From: Rhynchopus sp. YZ270_cl-10
Taxonomy: Eukaryota; Euglenozoa; Diplonemea; Diplonemida; Diplonemidae
Direction: 5' to 3'
Assembly: GCA_964035575.1 (NCBI GenBank)
Contig: OZ037843.1
Span: 186,001 to 250,000, forward strand
Length of the DNA: 64,000 bases
A model generated the notes under the pieces. That model was not told the origin of the DNA. It searched no databases and saw only the letters and a list, made by a program, of their open reading frames with translations. The position numbers were made by a program, and so were the translations under genes. This document shows positions 24,301 through 37,380 of the stretch, one piece after another. Positions within the stretch are counted from its first letter, which is position 1; the number at the start of each line of letters is the position of its first letter.

Positions 24301-27300
24301 ACATGTCAGCGGGCTTCGCAATCGCACTGCCCTCGCTCGGGTCCTCGCACTGGCACACCCAGTTGCCGAGGGAGTCGACGTCCTGCTTCGAGTCCACACA
24401 ACGCTGGCCTGCCGCAGAGCAGATCGTGTTGCCGTTGTCCTGGCCGTTGTTCCACTCCTTCGGCACAATGCACTCATCGATGAGACACTTCGCCGCCTCG
24501 CCCACACCAGACTTCCCGGTGTACGGCCACGCGCACTGGCATTCCCACGAGCCCAGCAGTGAGAGGTCGTCATCGACACACATCTGCGAGTTCTTGCCCG
24601 CAGTGATCACACCAGAGCACACGTTCGCGTTCTCGAGGATCGTGCACTCGTCGATCGGGCACACTGCCGCAGCCGCACGCTGGGTACCAAGGCCGGGCGC
24701 CTTGCACTTGCACCACCAGTCTCCGGTGCTGATGGGGTCCTTGTTCGCGTCCTCGCAGTCCTGGCCCGCGGAGAGGCAAGCGTGCTTGCTGGATCCGGGG
24801 AGCATCGCGCACGTTGCGCATGGCACCGTGCACTCGTCGAGCTCGCAGGTGGCGGGGGCAGTCTTCTTGGGAGTGCCGGTCTGGGGGCTGACGCACACGC
24901 AGGTCCAGTCTCCGGGTGTCTCGACGTTGGGGTCGACGCAGGTCTGTCCCATGTTGGTGCAGATGTCGGAGTTGCTCTTGTCATCGCACTCACCAACGAA
25001 CGCGCACACGGCAACTCCAGCCACGGCGGTACCTGTGGAAGGTGCGGGGCAGCTGCACGACCAGTCGCCGGTGGACTCAGCAGCCAAGTTGTCATCGAAA
25101 CAGGTCTGTCCCGCGGACTGGCACTGCTTGCCGTGCACGACACACTCGTCGTAGGTGCAGACGGCAACTCCATTCACGACCTTGCCCACGTAAGGTGTGT
25201 GGCACTCGCAGTACCAGTCACCCTCGGTGGTGGTGTCAGGGTCGACGCACGCCTGCTCAGCCTTCTCGCACACGGAGCCGGCGGCGGTGTCACACTCGTT
25301 CGTAGTGCACACGGCCACAGCACCCTTGGCGCTCACAGTGCTGCCGACACACTGGCACTCCCAGTCCTTGGTCGACGTCGGGGACGTGCTGCCCTCAACA
25401 CAGACCTGCGCAGGGCCGCTTGCCGCCTCGCACACTGTCTTGCTTCCTCCAGCGGTTCTGGCGCACGTCACACACGTCGCAAGGCACTCGTCAAGGATGC
25501 AGTTCAACGAGTCGGCGGGGAAGTCGGAGGTGAAGGGCATCTCGGGTCCGGTCTGGGGCATCACACACTCGCAACGTCCCTGGGTGCCCTTGGGCACGCA
25601 CATCTGTCCACGGGCAGTGCAGGTGCTTCCGTAGGTCTGGCACCAGGAGCCGCCAGGGCATGTTGCAGGTGCACCAGTGGTGCCGCGCTCGGTGGGGGTC
25701 TCGGGGCAGACGCACATCCAGTCGTTCTTGGAGGTGATGTCGGTGTTGGGGTCGACGCAGAGCTGGCCTGCGGCAGTGCAGATGGAGGCCTTGGTCGTCT
25801 CCAGGCATTCGTCCCAGAGGCAGTTCGCCACACGGCCGGTCGCCGTCCCGACTGAGGGAGACGGGCACTCGCAGCGCCAGTCGCCTGTCACAGAGGTGTT
25901 CGCGTCGACGCAGGACTGGCCAGCAACGCCGCAGACGCCTTCGTTGAGACCACCGTTCGCCTCGCATTCGTCAACCATGCACTGCACAACAGCGGCGGCG
26001 GTGGCAGACCCAGTGAGGCCTGTCGGGCAGACACAGCGCCAGTCCTTCACGTCCGACGGGGAGAGCGACGTCTCCTCACAGCGCTGCTTGTTCTGCTCGC
26101 AGACGTTTCCGGCGCCCTTGTCGGCGCAGGTCGCGCACTGTGAGGTGCACTCGTCCAGCTGGCACAGCGCAGGTCCTCCCGTTGTGCTGACGCCCGAGGA
26201 CGGCTCGACACACTGGCACACCCAGTCACCCACAACCATGACATCCGGGTCGTAGCAGGTCTGGCCAACCTGGGTGCACACCTTTGCGTTCTCTGCGCAT
26301 TCGCCAGTCCAGTCGCAGGTGGCGGTCGACATGGCAGCCTCACCAGACGCGCCCTTCGGGCAGATGCACTTCCAGTCGCCGACAGACCCGCTCTCGGTGT
26401 TGGTGTCGAAGCAGGTCTGGCCCACAGAGGCGCAGACGTTCACGTCCGTGCACTCGTCGGTGATGCAGACAGCAGGCTTGCCAGCAGCGGACTCGCCGAA
26501 GGAAGGGGCGTTGCACTCGCAGCGCCAGTCGCCCTGGCTCTTGGCAGCCTTGCTCGAGTCGACGCAGGTCTGTCCAGCACCGCACACAGCAGCAGCGGCA
26601 GCGGCAGCAGCACCAGCAGGCGGCGCAACACACATCTGGATGCGCTCCTGGAGCGTGCCGTCCACGGGGCAGCCCTTCTTGCGGTTGTCCTCGCTGTCCT
26701 CAATGATGCAGTAGGCTCCTGCCTGCGTTGTGGGGTTGCAGCATCCTGCCGTGCACGGCGAGTCCACACCTGGTCCCGACCCGACGACGAGGGCGAGCAG
26801 GGGCTCCTGCCAGTTGCATTTGCAGGCACAGCCGTTAACAGTCTCACGGGGCACCTGCTCGCAGCCTACGGCACCGAAGTTGGTGACCTCGGCACACTCA
26901 TCCATCTCGCAGACGGCCACAGCACGTGTCGCCATGGCACCACCGCCAGGGCAGGAGCACATCCAGTCGCCTGTAGAGGTGGCGGTCGTGACCGGGTCAG
27001 TGCAGCCCTGTCCTGCCTGCGTGCAGAGGTTTCCGGCACCCTTGTTCGCGCACGTGTCGCACACCTGTGTGCACTCGTCAAGAACGCAGTCCGCAGCCTT
27101 GCGCACAGAGAAGATGTCGCCCGCAGCGCAGTGGCACTCCCAGTCGCCCGTCGAGGTCGGCGTCGGCTTGGGGTCGATGCAGACCTGTCCCGCGGTGTTG
27201 CAGATGTTGAAGTTCTCCTGGATGTTGCACTCGTTCAGAATACACTGCGCAGGCACGCCCTTGCCAGTACCAGTCTGTCCAACCGGGCAGGTGCACAGGA

Positions 27301-30300
27301 AGTCTCCCGTCGAGGTTGGGTCCATGTCAGGGTCGCTGCAGGTCTGTCCCTCCCCGCAGACAGGGTCCTGCGTGTCCAGACGCACACACTCGTCCACACG
27401 GCAGACAGGGATCGCGAGGGTGCGGTTCCCAGTGGCAGGCGGCTTGCAGATGCACATCCAGTCGCTGCGCGAGCGGACGTCCTGGTTCGGGTCGTGGCAC
27501 AGCGTGTTGGTGGCGGTGCAGGCGTTGCCCTGGCCGTTGCCGCTGTCCGCACAGGAGATGCAGACCTCGGCACACTCGTCGAGCATGCACGACGCGATGG
27601 CGGCAGTCTCCTGGCCGGCCTGGCCAGAGGGGCAGCGGCAGATCCAGTCGTGGAGCGAAGAGGCGTCGGTGTTGGGGTCAACGCAGAGCTGTCCGGCAGC
27701 TGCGCACATGCCACCCTCGCAGGTGGAGCAGGTGGCGGAGCACTCGTCCAGAGTGCAGGTAGTGATGCCCATGACGGTCACGGTGCCGGTTGCAGGTGGG
27801 AGGCACTCGCACTGCCAGTTGCCCTGCTCAGAGGTGTCCGGGTCGACGCAGACCTGGCCCGCAGCAGTGCACAGGGCGTTCACGACAGCGTCCGCGCACT
27901 CGCTTGTGGGGGGCGGGGTGCACACAGCAGTGCTCGCAACAGCAGAGGCGGTGACGCCTGCGTTGGGCGCGCAGTGGCACTCCCAGTCGCCAGTGCTCGT
28001 CTCGGTCGTGGCGGGGTCCTCGCAGACCTGTCCTGCGTTGTGGCAAGTCTGCTCGTTCGTCACACACTCGTCCAGGACGCATGTCGTCGCACCGGCAACA
28101 GTGCTTCCCACAGCAGGCGGCGTGCACACGCACTCCCAGTCCCCCTCGGTCGTGAAGCCCTTGTCAACGCAGGTCTGGCCGGTGGGGCATTTATCGCTGT
28201 TGGTCGCATCCAAGCACTCATCGGTCTCGCACACAGCAGGGTTGCCGATGGCCACCTGGGTCGATCCCGGGCACTGGCAGGCCCAGTCGCCAAGGCTTGT
28301 GTAATCGGTGTTGCTGTCGATGCAGGTCTGTCCCGCCTTCACACAGACGTTGTCCTCGTTCTCGACCGTGACAGCCGTGCCTGGGAGGAACACCTTGCAC
28401 TCATCAATGGAGCAGTCTGCAGCGCCCGTGGTACGGGTTACCTTCTGGTTCGGAGGAGGGCAGGTGCACTTCCAGTGTCCGTCAATCGTCTTCTCGATGT
28501 CCTCACAGGTCTGGCCAGCACCGACGCAAGTGTCCCCGTAGAGCGTGCACTCGTCGACCTCGCACACAGCAGGCTTGGCAGTCGCAGAGCCCGTGGCAGG
28601 TGCTGTGCAGAAGCACTGCCAGTCCGAAAGCGAGGAGCCGTCCTGGTTAGGGTCAAGGCAGGTCTGGCCGACCAGCTCGCACTCAGATTTGTGGATGACA
28701 CACTCGTCGACCTTGCACCTCGCTGCGTTCGCAGTGGCAGAGCCGACGGCAGGTGTCTGGCACACACAGCGCCAGTCGCCCTCAATCGCGGTGTTGTCGT
28801 CTACACAGTCCTGTCCGGCGCCAGAGCACGTAGACCTGTGTGTCTTGCACTCATCCGTCACACACGTGGCTGCAGCAGCACGCTGGACACCAGAGGCAGG
28901 CTCGATGCAGCGGCACTCCCATGAGCTGAGACCTGTGATGGGGTTCTTGTCGGCGTCCACGCACGTCTGCTTCGCGTCCGAGCACGTCGTGCCTGCGCAC
29001 GTCGCGCACTGTGCAGTGCACTCGTCCAGCACGCAGACAGCGGCACCGCCGACCACAGGTGCACCAGTGGCAGGCACAACGCAGAGGCAGCTCCAGTCGC
29101 CCGCGGTCGCGGTGTCGGGGTCGTTGCAGATCTGCCCCTTGGAGGTGCACACGTCGCTGTTCGTCAGGTCATCGCATTCGCCAACCATCACACACTCCGC
29201 TGGCGCCTGGTTCCCTACGGCGTTCTGGTGCAGCGGTGGGGAGCACTGGCAGACCCAGTTGTTGAGGCTGGTCTCCCTCTTGTCCTCGTCAAGGCAGACC
29301 TGTCCGATGTTCGAGCACACGTGCCCGTGGGTCTTGCACTCATCGACAATGCAGACAGCTGGGCCCTTTGTTTCCTTCCCGCTCGCAGGGTCCTGGCAGT
29401 GGCACTCCCAGTCGCTGAGGCTGTCCGGGCTGGTGTTGGGGTCGATGCACGTCTGGCTGCTGGCGGCACAGACGAATCTCGCACGGTCGCACTCGTCAAC
29501 AGCGCAGACGGCCGCCTTCCCGACGGAGACCTGCGTGGAGGGTGCGGGGCAGCGGCACTCCCAGTCCCAGAGGGAGGATGCCTTCGGGTTCGGGTCGTAG
29601 CAGGTCTGGCCGGCAGCCTTGCATGCGTTGTTCGAGCAGGAGACGCAGGTCGACACACACTCGTCCATGAGACAGACAGCCGCAGTCTTCACACCCGTGC
29701 CGGTCGACGGTGGGGCGCACACACACTGCCAGGTGTCCGTCGTGGTCAGGTCGGAGTCAAGGCACGTCTGTGCGGGGACGGCCTGCTCGCACACGGCTCT
29801 GTTGTCGACACACTCGTCCACCTCGCAGACTGCCGCACCCAGCTTCTTGACGTTGGAGGATGGGGGCGGGCAGACGCACTGCCACGTGTTGAGTGTGCTC
29901 ACATCGGAGTCCACGCAGGTCTGCATCGCAAGCTTGCACTCGTCTCCGTGGATGAGGCACTCGTTGGTCGTGCACGTCGCCACACCACCTGTCTTCGAGC
30001 CCTGGTCCGGCGCCACACAGAGACAGTCAAAGTCGCCAGTGGTCGAGAGGTGCGAGTCGTGGCACACCTGCCCCGCGTCCGTGCAGATCTTGCCGTTCGG
30101 GGAGGTCGCGCCTGTGAGCACGTCGACGCACTCGTCTGCGCTGCACACAGCCGCGTTGCCCTGCTGCATGATGTGCTGGAACGGGGCCGGGCACCTGCAC
30201 GACCAGTCGTTCGTCTGCCACGGGTCGGTGTTGGTGTCGACGCACTCCTGGCCGAGCGCAGTGCAGATGTTGCCAGCGCCCTTGTCCGCGCAGGTGTCAC

Positions 30301-33300
30301 ACTTCGTCACACACTCGTCCACAATGCACTTCATGACGTAGGCACCCACCTGTGTCGATCCTCCGATCTTGCACTTGCAGTACCAGTCGTTCGTCACAGA
30401 CTGGCTAGGGTCCACGCAGTCCTGGTCCGCTCCGGTGCAGACGTTGCCGCTGCCTGTGTCCGCACAGGTAGCACACACTGCGGCGCACTCGTTGAGCGTG
30501 CACACTGCTGCGGGGCCCTGGACAGCGCTGCCCGAGGAAGGGGGCGGGCACTGGCAGGTCCAGTCGTTCTTGCTAGCGAGGGTTGGTGTCGGGTCGACGC
30601 AGGTCTGAGTTGCGTCGGTGCACTTCTTTGTGTTGGCTGCGTCAGAGCACTCGTCGTACACACACTCCGCCACGACGGCAGTGGTGCGTGTCGTGGTCGA
30701 GGGCGCGGCACACACACACATCCAGTTGGAGAGGCTCGTGGCGCTTGTGTCCGGGTCCGTGCAGGTCTGGCCTGCGGCGGTGCAGACGTCTGCCTCACAT
30801 GACGGGCAGGTGGCGACACACTCGTCGATCAGACACACTGCCGCAGCACCCTTCACTGGTGTGCCCGTAGAAGGTGCCTTGCAGGCGCATTCCCAGTTCC
30901 CGTTGGTGGTCGTGTCCGTGTCGACGCAGTCCTGGTCGTGGAGTTTGCAGAGGTCGGCCTCGCAGGAGGGGCACGTCGCCAGACACTCGTCCATGATGCA
31001 CGTTGCGGGTGCGCCAACAACGGGCACGCCTGCGTAGGGTGCGATGCAGGCGCATTCGTACTCGGTGGCAGACTTCTGCACGCAGTGCTGCTTCGCCTGT
31101 GCGCACTTCACATCGCCGCCCTGGTCAACACACACGTCCGGTGGCGTGCACGTGGCCGCCGCCTGCATACCAGCAACACCAGTGTCGGGAGCAATGCACT
31201 CGCAGATCCAGTTGTTCGGGGTGGTCGTGTCCGTGTCCTTGCACGTCTGCCCCGCCACGTCGCAGATTGTGTTCTCCTTGCACTCATCGTCGGTGCAGGT
31301 GGCAGGTCCGCCTGCCTGCGAGCCGACCGTGGGCGGCTGGCACTCGCAGAACCAGTTGCCGCTGGTGAGCTGGTCGGGGTCGACGCACACCTGGCCCGCA
31401 GCACACTTAGAGCCGTGCTCGACACACTCGTCCTTCGCGCACACAGCCGCGTTCGCCTGTGCCGTGGTGGTCGAAGGCGGGGGGCACTTGCACATCCAGT
31501 CGCCGAGCTTCGAGATCCCGGTGTCAGGGTCCTCACAGGTCTGTCCGTTCTTGGCACAGAGGCCCTGTGCGCAAGTCGGGCACGTTGCAACGCACTCATC
31601 GATGGTGCAGACGGCAGCACCACCACGTCCCCCAGTCGTCGTGGCCGGGGCTGTGCAGACGCACATCCAGTCGTCAAGGCTGGAGGTGTCCGGGGTAGGG
31701 TCTGTGCAGGTCTGTCCGGCAGAGGTGCAGACATCGACTCCGTTGACCTGTGCGCAGGTGGGGCAGGTCTCCTCGCACTCGTTGAGCGGGCACACGGCAG
31801 GGCCGCCTGTGGTAGGGGTGCCGCCAGTGACACACTCGCACACCCAGTTGTTGTCGGTCGTCTTGTCCGCATCCTTGCAGATCTGGTTCGCTGCGGTGCA
31901 GACTGCTCCGTGCTCAGTGCACTCATCCTTCTCGCAGGTCGTCACCGGTGCCTGCTGCGCAGTGCCAGTCATCGGCGCGACACACTTGCACACCCAGTTG
32001 TTCGTGACAAGGTTGTCCGGGTCTTCGCAGATCTGGCCCTTGTCAGTGCACACGTTGTTCACATCGCTCGGCACGCCTGGAATGGGGTCGCGAATAATCT
32101 TTGCACCGCCGTCGGCAGGGATCGTGCCCGCAGCAGAGCAGAAGTTGCGCCTCGCTGTGCAGCCCTTCTTCGTGTTGTAGTCGTTCACTGCCAAGTAGCA
32201 CCAGTCGCCTGAGGGGTGAGACTCAGGGTTGCAGCACCCAGCCTTGCATTCCTCGGTGGATCCAGGGCCCGGGGGCATGACAATGACGTTCCCGTTGCCG
32301 TCCTTGAAGGTGGCCGTCCAGTCGCATGCACACTGGCAACCGTCTGATGTGTAACGTGGCACGTGGGTGCAGGTGACAGCGTCGGAGAGCTCCTCACACT
32401 CGTTCTTGCCGTCGATGCACTGCGCCACAGCAGCAGAGGTGGCGAACTTGGCGCTAGTCTTGCATGTGCACGTCCAGGTGCCCAGGTCCGTCGCAGTGGT
32501 GACAGGGTCGTGGCACACCTGGTCAGCGGCCTCGCAGACGTTCGCAGAGGCCATGTCGGTCTTGGCACAGCTCGGGCACACGGCAACGCACTCATCGAGG
32601 TTGCACGGGACAACGGCGCCGAGCTTCTGGGATCCGGTCTGTGGCGCGACGCACTGGCACTCCCAGTCGTCGAGGGTCGTCGTGCTGGGGTCGACGCAGA
32701 CCTGCGACACATCCTCGCACTTCTGCTTGTTCACCGCCAGGGTGCACTCATTGACCTCGCAGGTGGCAACGCCGCCAACCTTGACAGTGGTGGACGGTGA
32801 TGCGCATTCGCACTGCCAGTTGTTCGGTGTCGTCTGGTCCGTGTCCACACACACCTGCGACGCAGCGTCGCACACAGCGCCGTTCGCGATACACTCGTTC
32901 TCCGTGCACGTCGCCACACCGGTGAGCATGCGCCCCACCTTCGGGTCCACACAGACGCACTCCCAGTCACCGCTGACAGAGGTGCTGGGCTCGACACAGG
33001 TCTGTCCCGCACCGTCGCACACGTTGCCCTTCATGTCGTCCTTGTCGGCGCAGGTGGGGCACTTCACCTGGCACTCGTCCAGGGTGCAGTCCGCAGCGGC
33101 AATGGTGTTCTGGCCGGAGAACGGCAGGCGGCACTTGCAGACCCAGTTGCCGAGGCTGAGGGCGTCGGTGTTCGGGTCCTCACAGTCCTGGTTGGCGGCA
33201 GTGCAGACGTTGTCCGACATGGCGTCCTTCTTGGCACAGGTCGCGCACGTCACAGTGCACTCGTCGATCGCGCACTCCGCAGCGGCGTTGGTGCCCACCT

Positions 33301-36300
33301 TGGTCTGTGTGGCCGGTGCAATGCACTCACACTCGAACTGGTTGTCGAGCGGGAGTACCGTGTCCTTGCAGGACTGTCCTGCCGCCTCGCACGTCTTGCC
33401 GTTCACCTCGCAGTCACCTGGTGGGTCTGTGCAGACGGCCACGCCGAGTTTCACGGTGGTACCCATCTGGGGGGCGATGCACTCGCACTGCCACGTGTCA
33501 GGCGCGTTCAGGTCGGTGTCGACGCACAGCTGTCCCTTCATCTTGCACACCACGTCCTGCTCTGTGCACTCGTTGTGGCTGCAGTCCGCCACCGCCATAG
33601 TCGCAGACACAGAGCTGCGGGGAGCAGGGCACACGCACTCCCAGTTCCCGGTTGTGGAGGTGTCAGGGTCACGGCAGGTCTGCATTGCACCAGTACACGT
33701 ATCCTTGTTCGGTGGAGTGCCCTCCTCGCACTCGTCCAGCGCGCACACAGCAACATGCTGCGGGCCCGTACCCGTCTTCGGTGCCACACACTTGCACACC
33801 CAGTCACCGTCGACAGTCTGGTCAGGGTCCTCGCAGATCTGCTCGGCATCAGTGCAAATGTTGTTCTGGGTGTCGGGGATGCCAGGGATAGTTGCCCTTG
33901 GCGGCACACCACCAGTGGCAGGCACAGCTCCGGCAGCAAGACAGGTTTCACGTGCAGTGCTGCACCCACGCTGAGTGTTGAAATCGTTTGCTGCCGGGTA
34001 GCACCAGTCTCCACCTGCCTCGGAGTTCGGGTTGCAGCATCCTCCTGCACACGGGGTGGTGGATCCCGGACCGTCAGGGTACACAATCACCATCCCGTTG
34101 AAGTCCTTGAAGGTGGCAATCCAGTCGCATGCACACTGGCATCCGCTTGCAGTGTAACGAGGCACGTGGTTGCAGCTAACAGCGTTGGAGATCTCCTCAC
34201 ACTCGTTCTTAGTCGGGGGAGGGGGCACGTCAGTGGCAGGTGCGTCGGTGGGCACGGCTGTTGGTGCTGCTGTGTCAGGTGGGTTTGTGGCAGGTGCGTC
34301 GGTGGCAGGTGGGTTTGTCGGTGCTGCCGTGGGCGGTGCACCGCACACAGCAACCTGCTGCTGTCCGGGGGTTCCGACCTTCGGTGCCACACACTTGCAC
34401 ACCCAGTTGTCATCTGTTGTCAGGTCAGGGTCCTCGCAGATCTGCTCGGCATCAGTGCAAATGTTATTCTGGGTGTCGGGGATGCCAGGGATAGTTGCCC
34501 TTGGCGGCACACCACCAGTGGCAGGCACAGCTCCAGCAGCAAGACAAGTTTCGCGAGATGTGCTGCACCCACGCTGGGTGTTGAAGTCGTTTGCTGCCGG
34601 GTAGCACCAGTCTCCAGTTGCTTCGGAGTTCGGGTTGCAGCATCCTCCTGCACACGGGGTGGTGGATCCCGGACCGTCAGGGTACACAATCACCATCCCG
34701 TTGCCGTCCTTGAAGGTGGCAATCCAATCGCATGCACACTGGCATCCGCTTGCAGTGTAACGAGGCTTGTGGTTGCAGGTGACAGCACTCGAGATCTCCT
34801 CACACTCGTTCTTCGTAGCAGGAGGAGGAACGTTCGTTGCAGGTGCGTCTGTCGGTGCAAGGGTCACGTCCACGCAAGTCGCCAGTGCCTGCTGTCCAGG
34901 TGTGCCGGTCTTGGGAGCGACACAGGTACACTGCCAGTCATTATCAGTCATGTTGTCAGGGTCAACACAGATCTGTCCTCCGTCAGTGCAAATGTTGTTC
35001 TGGCTGTCGGGGATGCCAGGGACAGTGGGACGTGGTGTGACACCACCAGTGGCAGGCACAGCTCCGGCAGCAAGACAGGTTTCGCGAGATGTGCTGCACC
35101 CACGCTGAGTGTTGAAGTCGTTACGTGCCGGGTAGCACCAGTCTCCACCTGCCTCGGAGTTCGGGTTGCAGCATCCTCCTGCACACGGGGTGGTGGATCC
35201 CGGACCGTCAGGGAGGACAATCACCATCATGGTCTGGGAGTCCTTGAAGGTGGCAATCCAGTCGCATGCACACTGGCATCCGCTTGCAGTGTAACGAGGC
35301 TTGTGGTTGCAGGTGACGGCAGCCGAGATCTCCTCACACTCGTTCTTTCCTGGTGGAGGGGGGGCGTTTGTGGCAGGTGCATCAGTGGCAGGTGCGTCTG
35401 TCGGTGCAATGGTTACGTCCACGCAAGTCGCCAGTGCCTGCTGTCCAGGTGTGCCGGTCTTGGGAGAGACACACTGACACTGCCAGTCATTATCAGTCAT
35501 GTTGTTAGGGTCAACGCAGATCTGTCCTCCGTCAGTGCAAATGTTGTTCTGGCTGTCGGGGATGCCAGGGATAGTGGGACGTGGTGTGACACCACCAGTG
35601 GCAGGCACAGCTCCGGCAGCAAGACAGGTTTCACGTGCAGTGCTGCACCCACGCTGAGTGTTGAAGTCGTTTGCTGCCGGGTAGCACCAGTCTCCACCTG
35701 CCTCGGAGTTCGGGTTGCAGCATCCTCCTGCACACGGGGTGGTGGATCCCGGACCGTCAGGGTACACAATCACCATCATGGTGGAGTCCTTGAAGGTGGC
35801 AATCCAATCGCATGCACACTGGCATCCGCTTGCAGTGTAACGAGGCTTGTGGTTGCAGGTGACAGCGGACGAGATCTCCTCACACTCGTTCTTTCCAGTC
35901 GGCGGGGGAACGTTCGTTGCAGGTGTGTCTGTCGGTGCAATGGTTGTGGCCACGCAAGTCGCCAGTGCCTGCTGTCCAGGTGTGCCGGTCTTGGGAGAGA
36001 CACACTGACACTGCCAGTCTTCTGTCGAGACTGTGTTGGGGTCCACGCACAGCTGCCCTCCGTCAGTGCAGACGTTGTTCTGGTCGCTGGGAACGCCGGG
36101 AATAGCAGCACGTGGTGTGACACCACCAGTGGCGGGCACAGCTCCAGCAGCAAGACAGGTTTCACGTGCAGTGCCACACCCACGCTGGGTGTTGAAATCG
36201 TTTGCTGCCGGGTAGCACCAGTCTCCACCTGCCTCGGAGTTCGGGTTGCAGCATCCTGGTTTACACGGGGTGGTGGATCCCGGACCGTCAGGGAGGACAA

Positions 36301-36478
36301 TCACCATCCCGGTCTGGGTGTTCTTGAAGGTGGCAATCCAGTCGCATGCACACTGGCATCCGCTTGCAGTGTAACGTGGGATGTGGTCACACGTGACAGC
36401 ACTCGAGATCTCAAGGCACTCATCAATTCCGTTGACAAGCGCACTCCCGAGCAGAAGCACGGCCGCCCGCAGGATCAT
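21310..36478 (-). CDS. Giant EGF-like repeat type I membrane protein, copy B (4,959 aa, 4 exons)
   Basis: The coding exons are complement(21310-21876, 21962-22179, 22227-22577, 22735-36478). The architecture matches copy A: signal peptide (MILRAAVLLLGSALVNG), N-terminal Cys-rich plus EGF modules, about 67 EGF-like repeats with two or three scattered copies of the Cys-rich domain, one membrane helix and a charged tail. There are five N-terminal modules instead of seven. In the roughly 12 kb from the stop codon to the start of the module array I noticed only a handful of base differences (for example near 9,338/29,061 and 10,015/29,738). The module array itself differs more: the linker reads TDTPATNV, the second module has STMMVIVYPDG, and the fifth has NAVSCNHVP. 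The reading frame is intact, so both copies are probably expressed. Function is inferred as for copy A. Confidence 0.92.
21877..21961 (-). other. Intron 3 of giant gene B (85 bp)
   Basis: Identical in sequence and phase to 2154-2238. Confidence 0.88.
22180..22226 (-). other. Intron 2 of giant gene B (47 bp)
   Basis: Identical in sequence and phase to 2457-2503. Confidence 0.88.
22578..22734 (-). other. Intron 1 of giant gene B (157 bp)
   Basis: Identical in sequence and phase to 2855-3011. Confidence 0.88.
33741..36427 (-). repeat. Five tandem coding modules at the N-terminus of giant gene B
   Basis: These are the same 178-aa modules as in gene A, with two units fewer. Variants are shuffled relative to A: a gene-A-like first unit, then one with a YPDG variant, one with the long PPPPGK linker, and two GNGMV/FNGMV units. 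The mosaic pattern points to unequal exchange or gene conversion between units. Confidence 0.88.
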
Positions 36479-37156
36479 CTTAGCGAACCTGTGTCCTGTG
36501 TCGCTAATCTTGAAGGCTTTTGAAGCAGCGGTTTGTAGCAAGGAAACGCGCTGTGTCAGAAGGGTGGGTAGTATGTAGTATGTGTGTTGCTGTGGTGTGG
36601 TCATGCAATGGGGTGGTGGGTGGTGGGTGACGGGTGGTGGGAAGCAATAATAAGAACAAATGAGCAAAGCTACAAGGAAAGAGGAAAAGATACGGAGACA
36701 TTGGGTATGCCGTGGGGTCTGTCAGTACAGGTGCAAACGAACAGGAGAACGTGTCTCGAGCAGATAATATACTAAGGCGCGCAAAAACACCTCTCTGCAC
36801 CAGAGCAAAACCTTGTAAAAGATGCACCTGGTGTCTGTGTCTCTCTGCCAAAGATGGAGAGACAACCTTTTTTGTAAACAGCGTAACAAAAAAATAAAAC
36901 CGGTGCTCCTGAAAACCCCATTTGGCGTACTTCTTGCGTTGTTGCGTACTTGGTATTTTATTTTCTGGAGTACCAAAAACATGTAAGCACATGCCACAAG
37001 GCAGAAGTCCACCAGCCATCAAGCACCAGCCATCCTATGCACAACATCCTCTAGGCAGCAGCTCGATGCTAACAGCCCTTGACCTGGGTGGCACCGAGCA
37101 AAGCTGTCAGCCTTCCGCACACCACTGTCGCCTGCCACCGCCACAGCCTTGTTGTA
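36479..37156 (-). promoter_or_regulatory. 5' flank of giant gene B
   Basis: Counterpart of 17,827-18,511. It differs by small indels in GT-rich and A-rich tracts and about ten substitutions. It shares the CACAG just upstream of the ATG and the TGCGTACTTGGTATTTTA word about 470 bases upstream. No core promoter element is obvious. Confidence 0.45.
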
Positions 37157-37260
37157 CACCTCCCACACGTTGTCCCCTAGCTCGTACATCCACTCTTGGG
37201 GCGTGCCTGGTTCTCCCCAACCAGCAGCTCGGCAACCACCTGAGGCCGTGTGAACCACCG
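37046..37260 (-). pseudogene. Possible gene fragment (EWMYELGDNVWEVYNKAV)
   Basis: A minus-strand frame here reads GTPQEWMYELGDNVWEVYN, then KAVAVAGDSGVRKADSFARC, with G/C-rich third codon positions like the real genes of the window. I do not recognise the family. Unit A (about 18,420-18,511) keeps only the downstream part, from YNKAVAVAG onward, joined to non-coding sequence. No start, stop or splice signals can be assigned, so it is probably a remnant exon. GDSG here is not a credible serine-protease motif. Confidence 0.3.
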
Positions 37261-37380
37261 ACGTTCGCACCCTCGATGCGGAAGACATAACAAGGTGGCA
37301 TGCGACGCACACTGCTTCGCGTTGAACGAACAGATCCTGCGTCTCCATCAATCGCAAAGCATTGTCCTCTGCAGATGTGT

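Noticed and set aside
37046-37110. Serine-protease active site GDSG
   Set aside because: The word occurs alone, without flanking protease motifs or a plausible gene.
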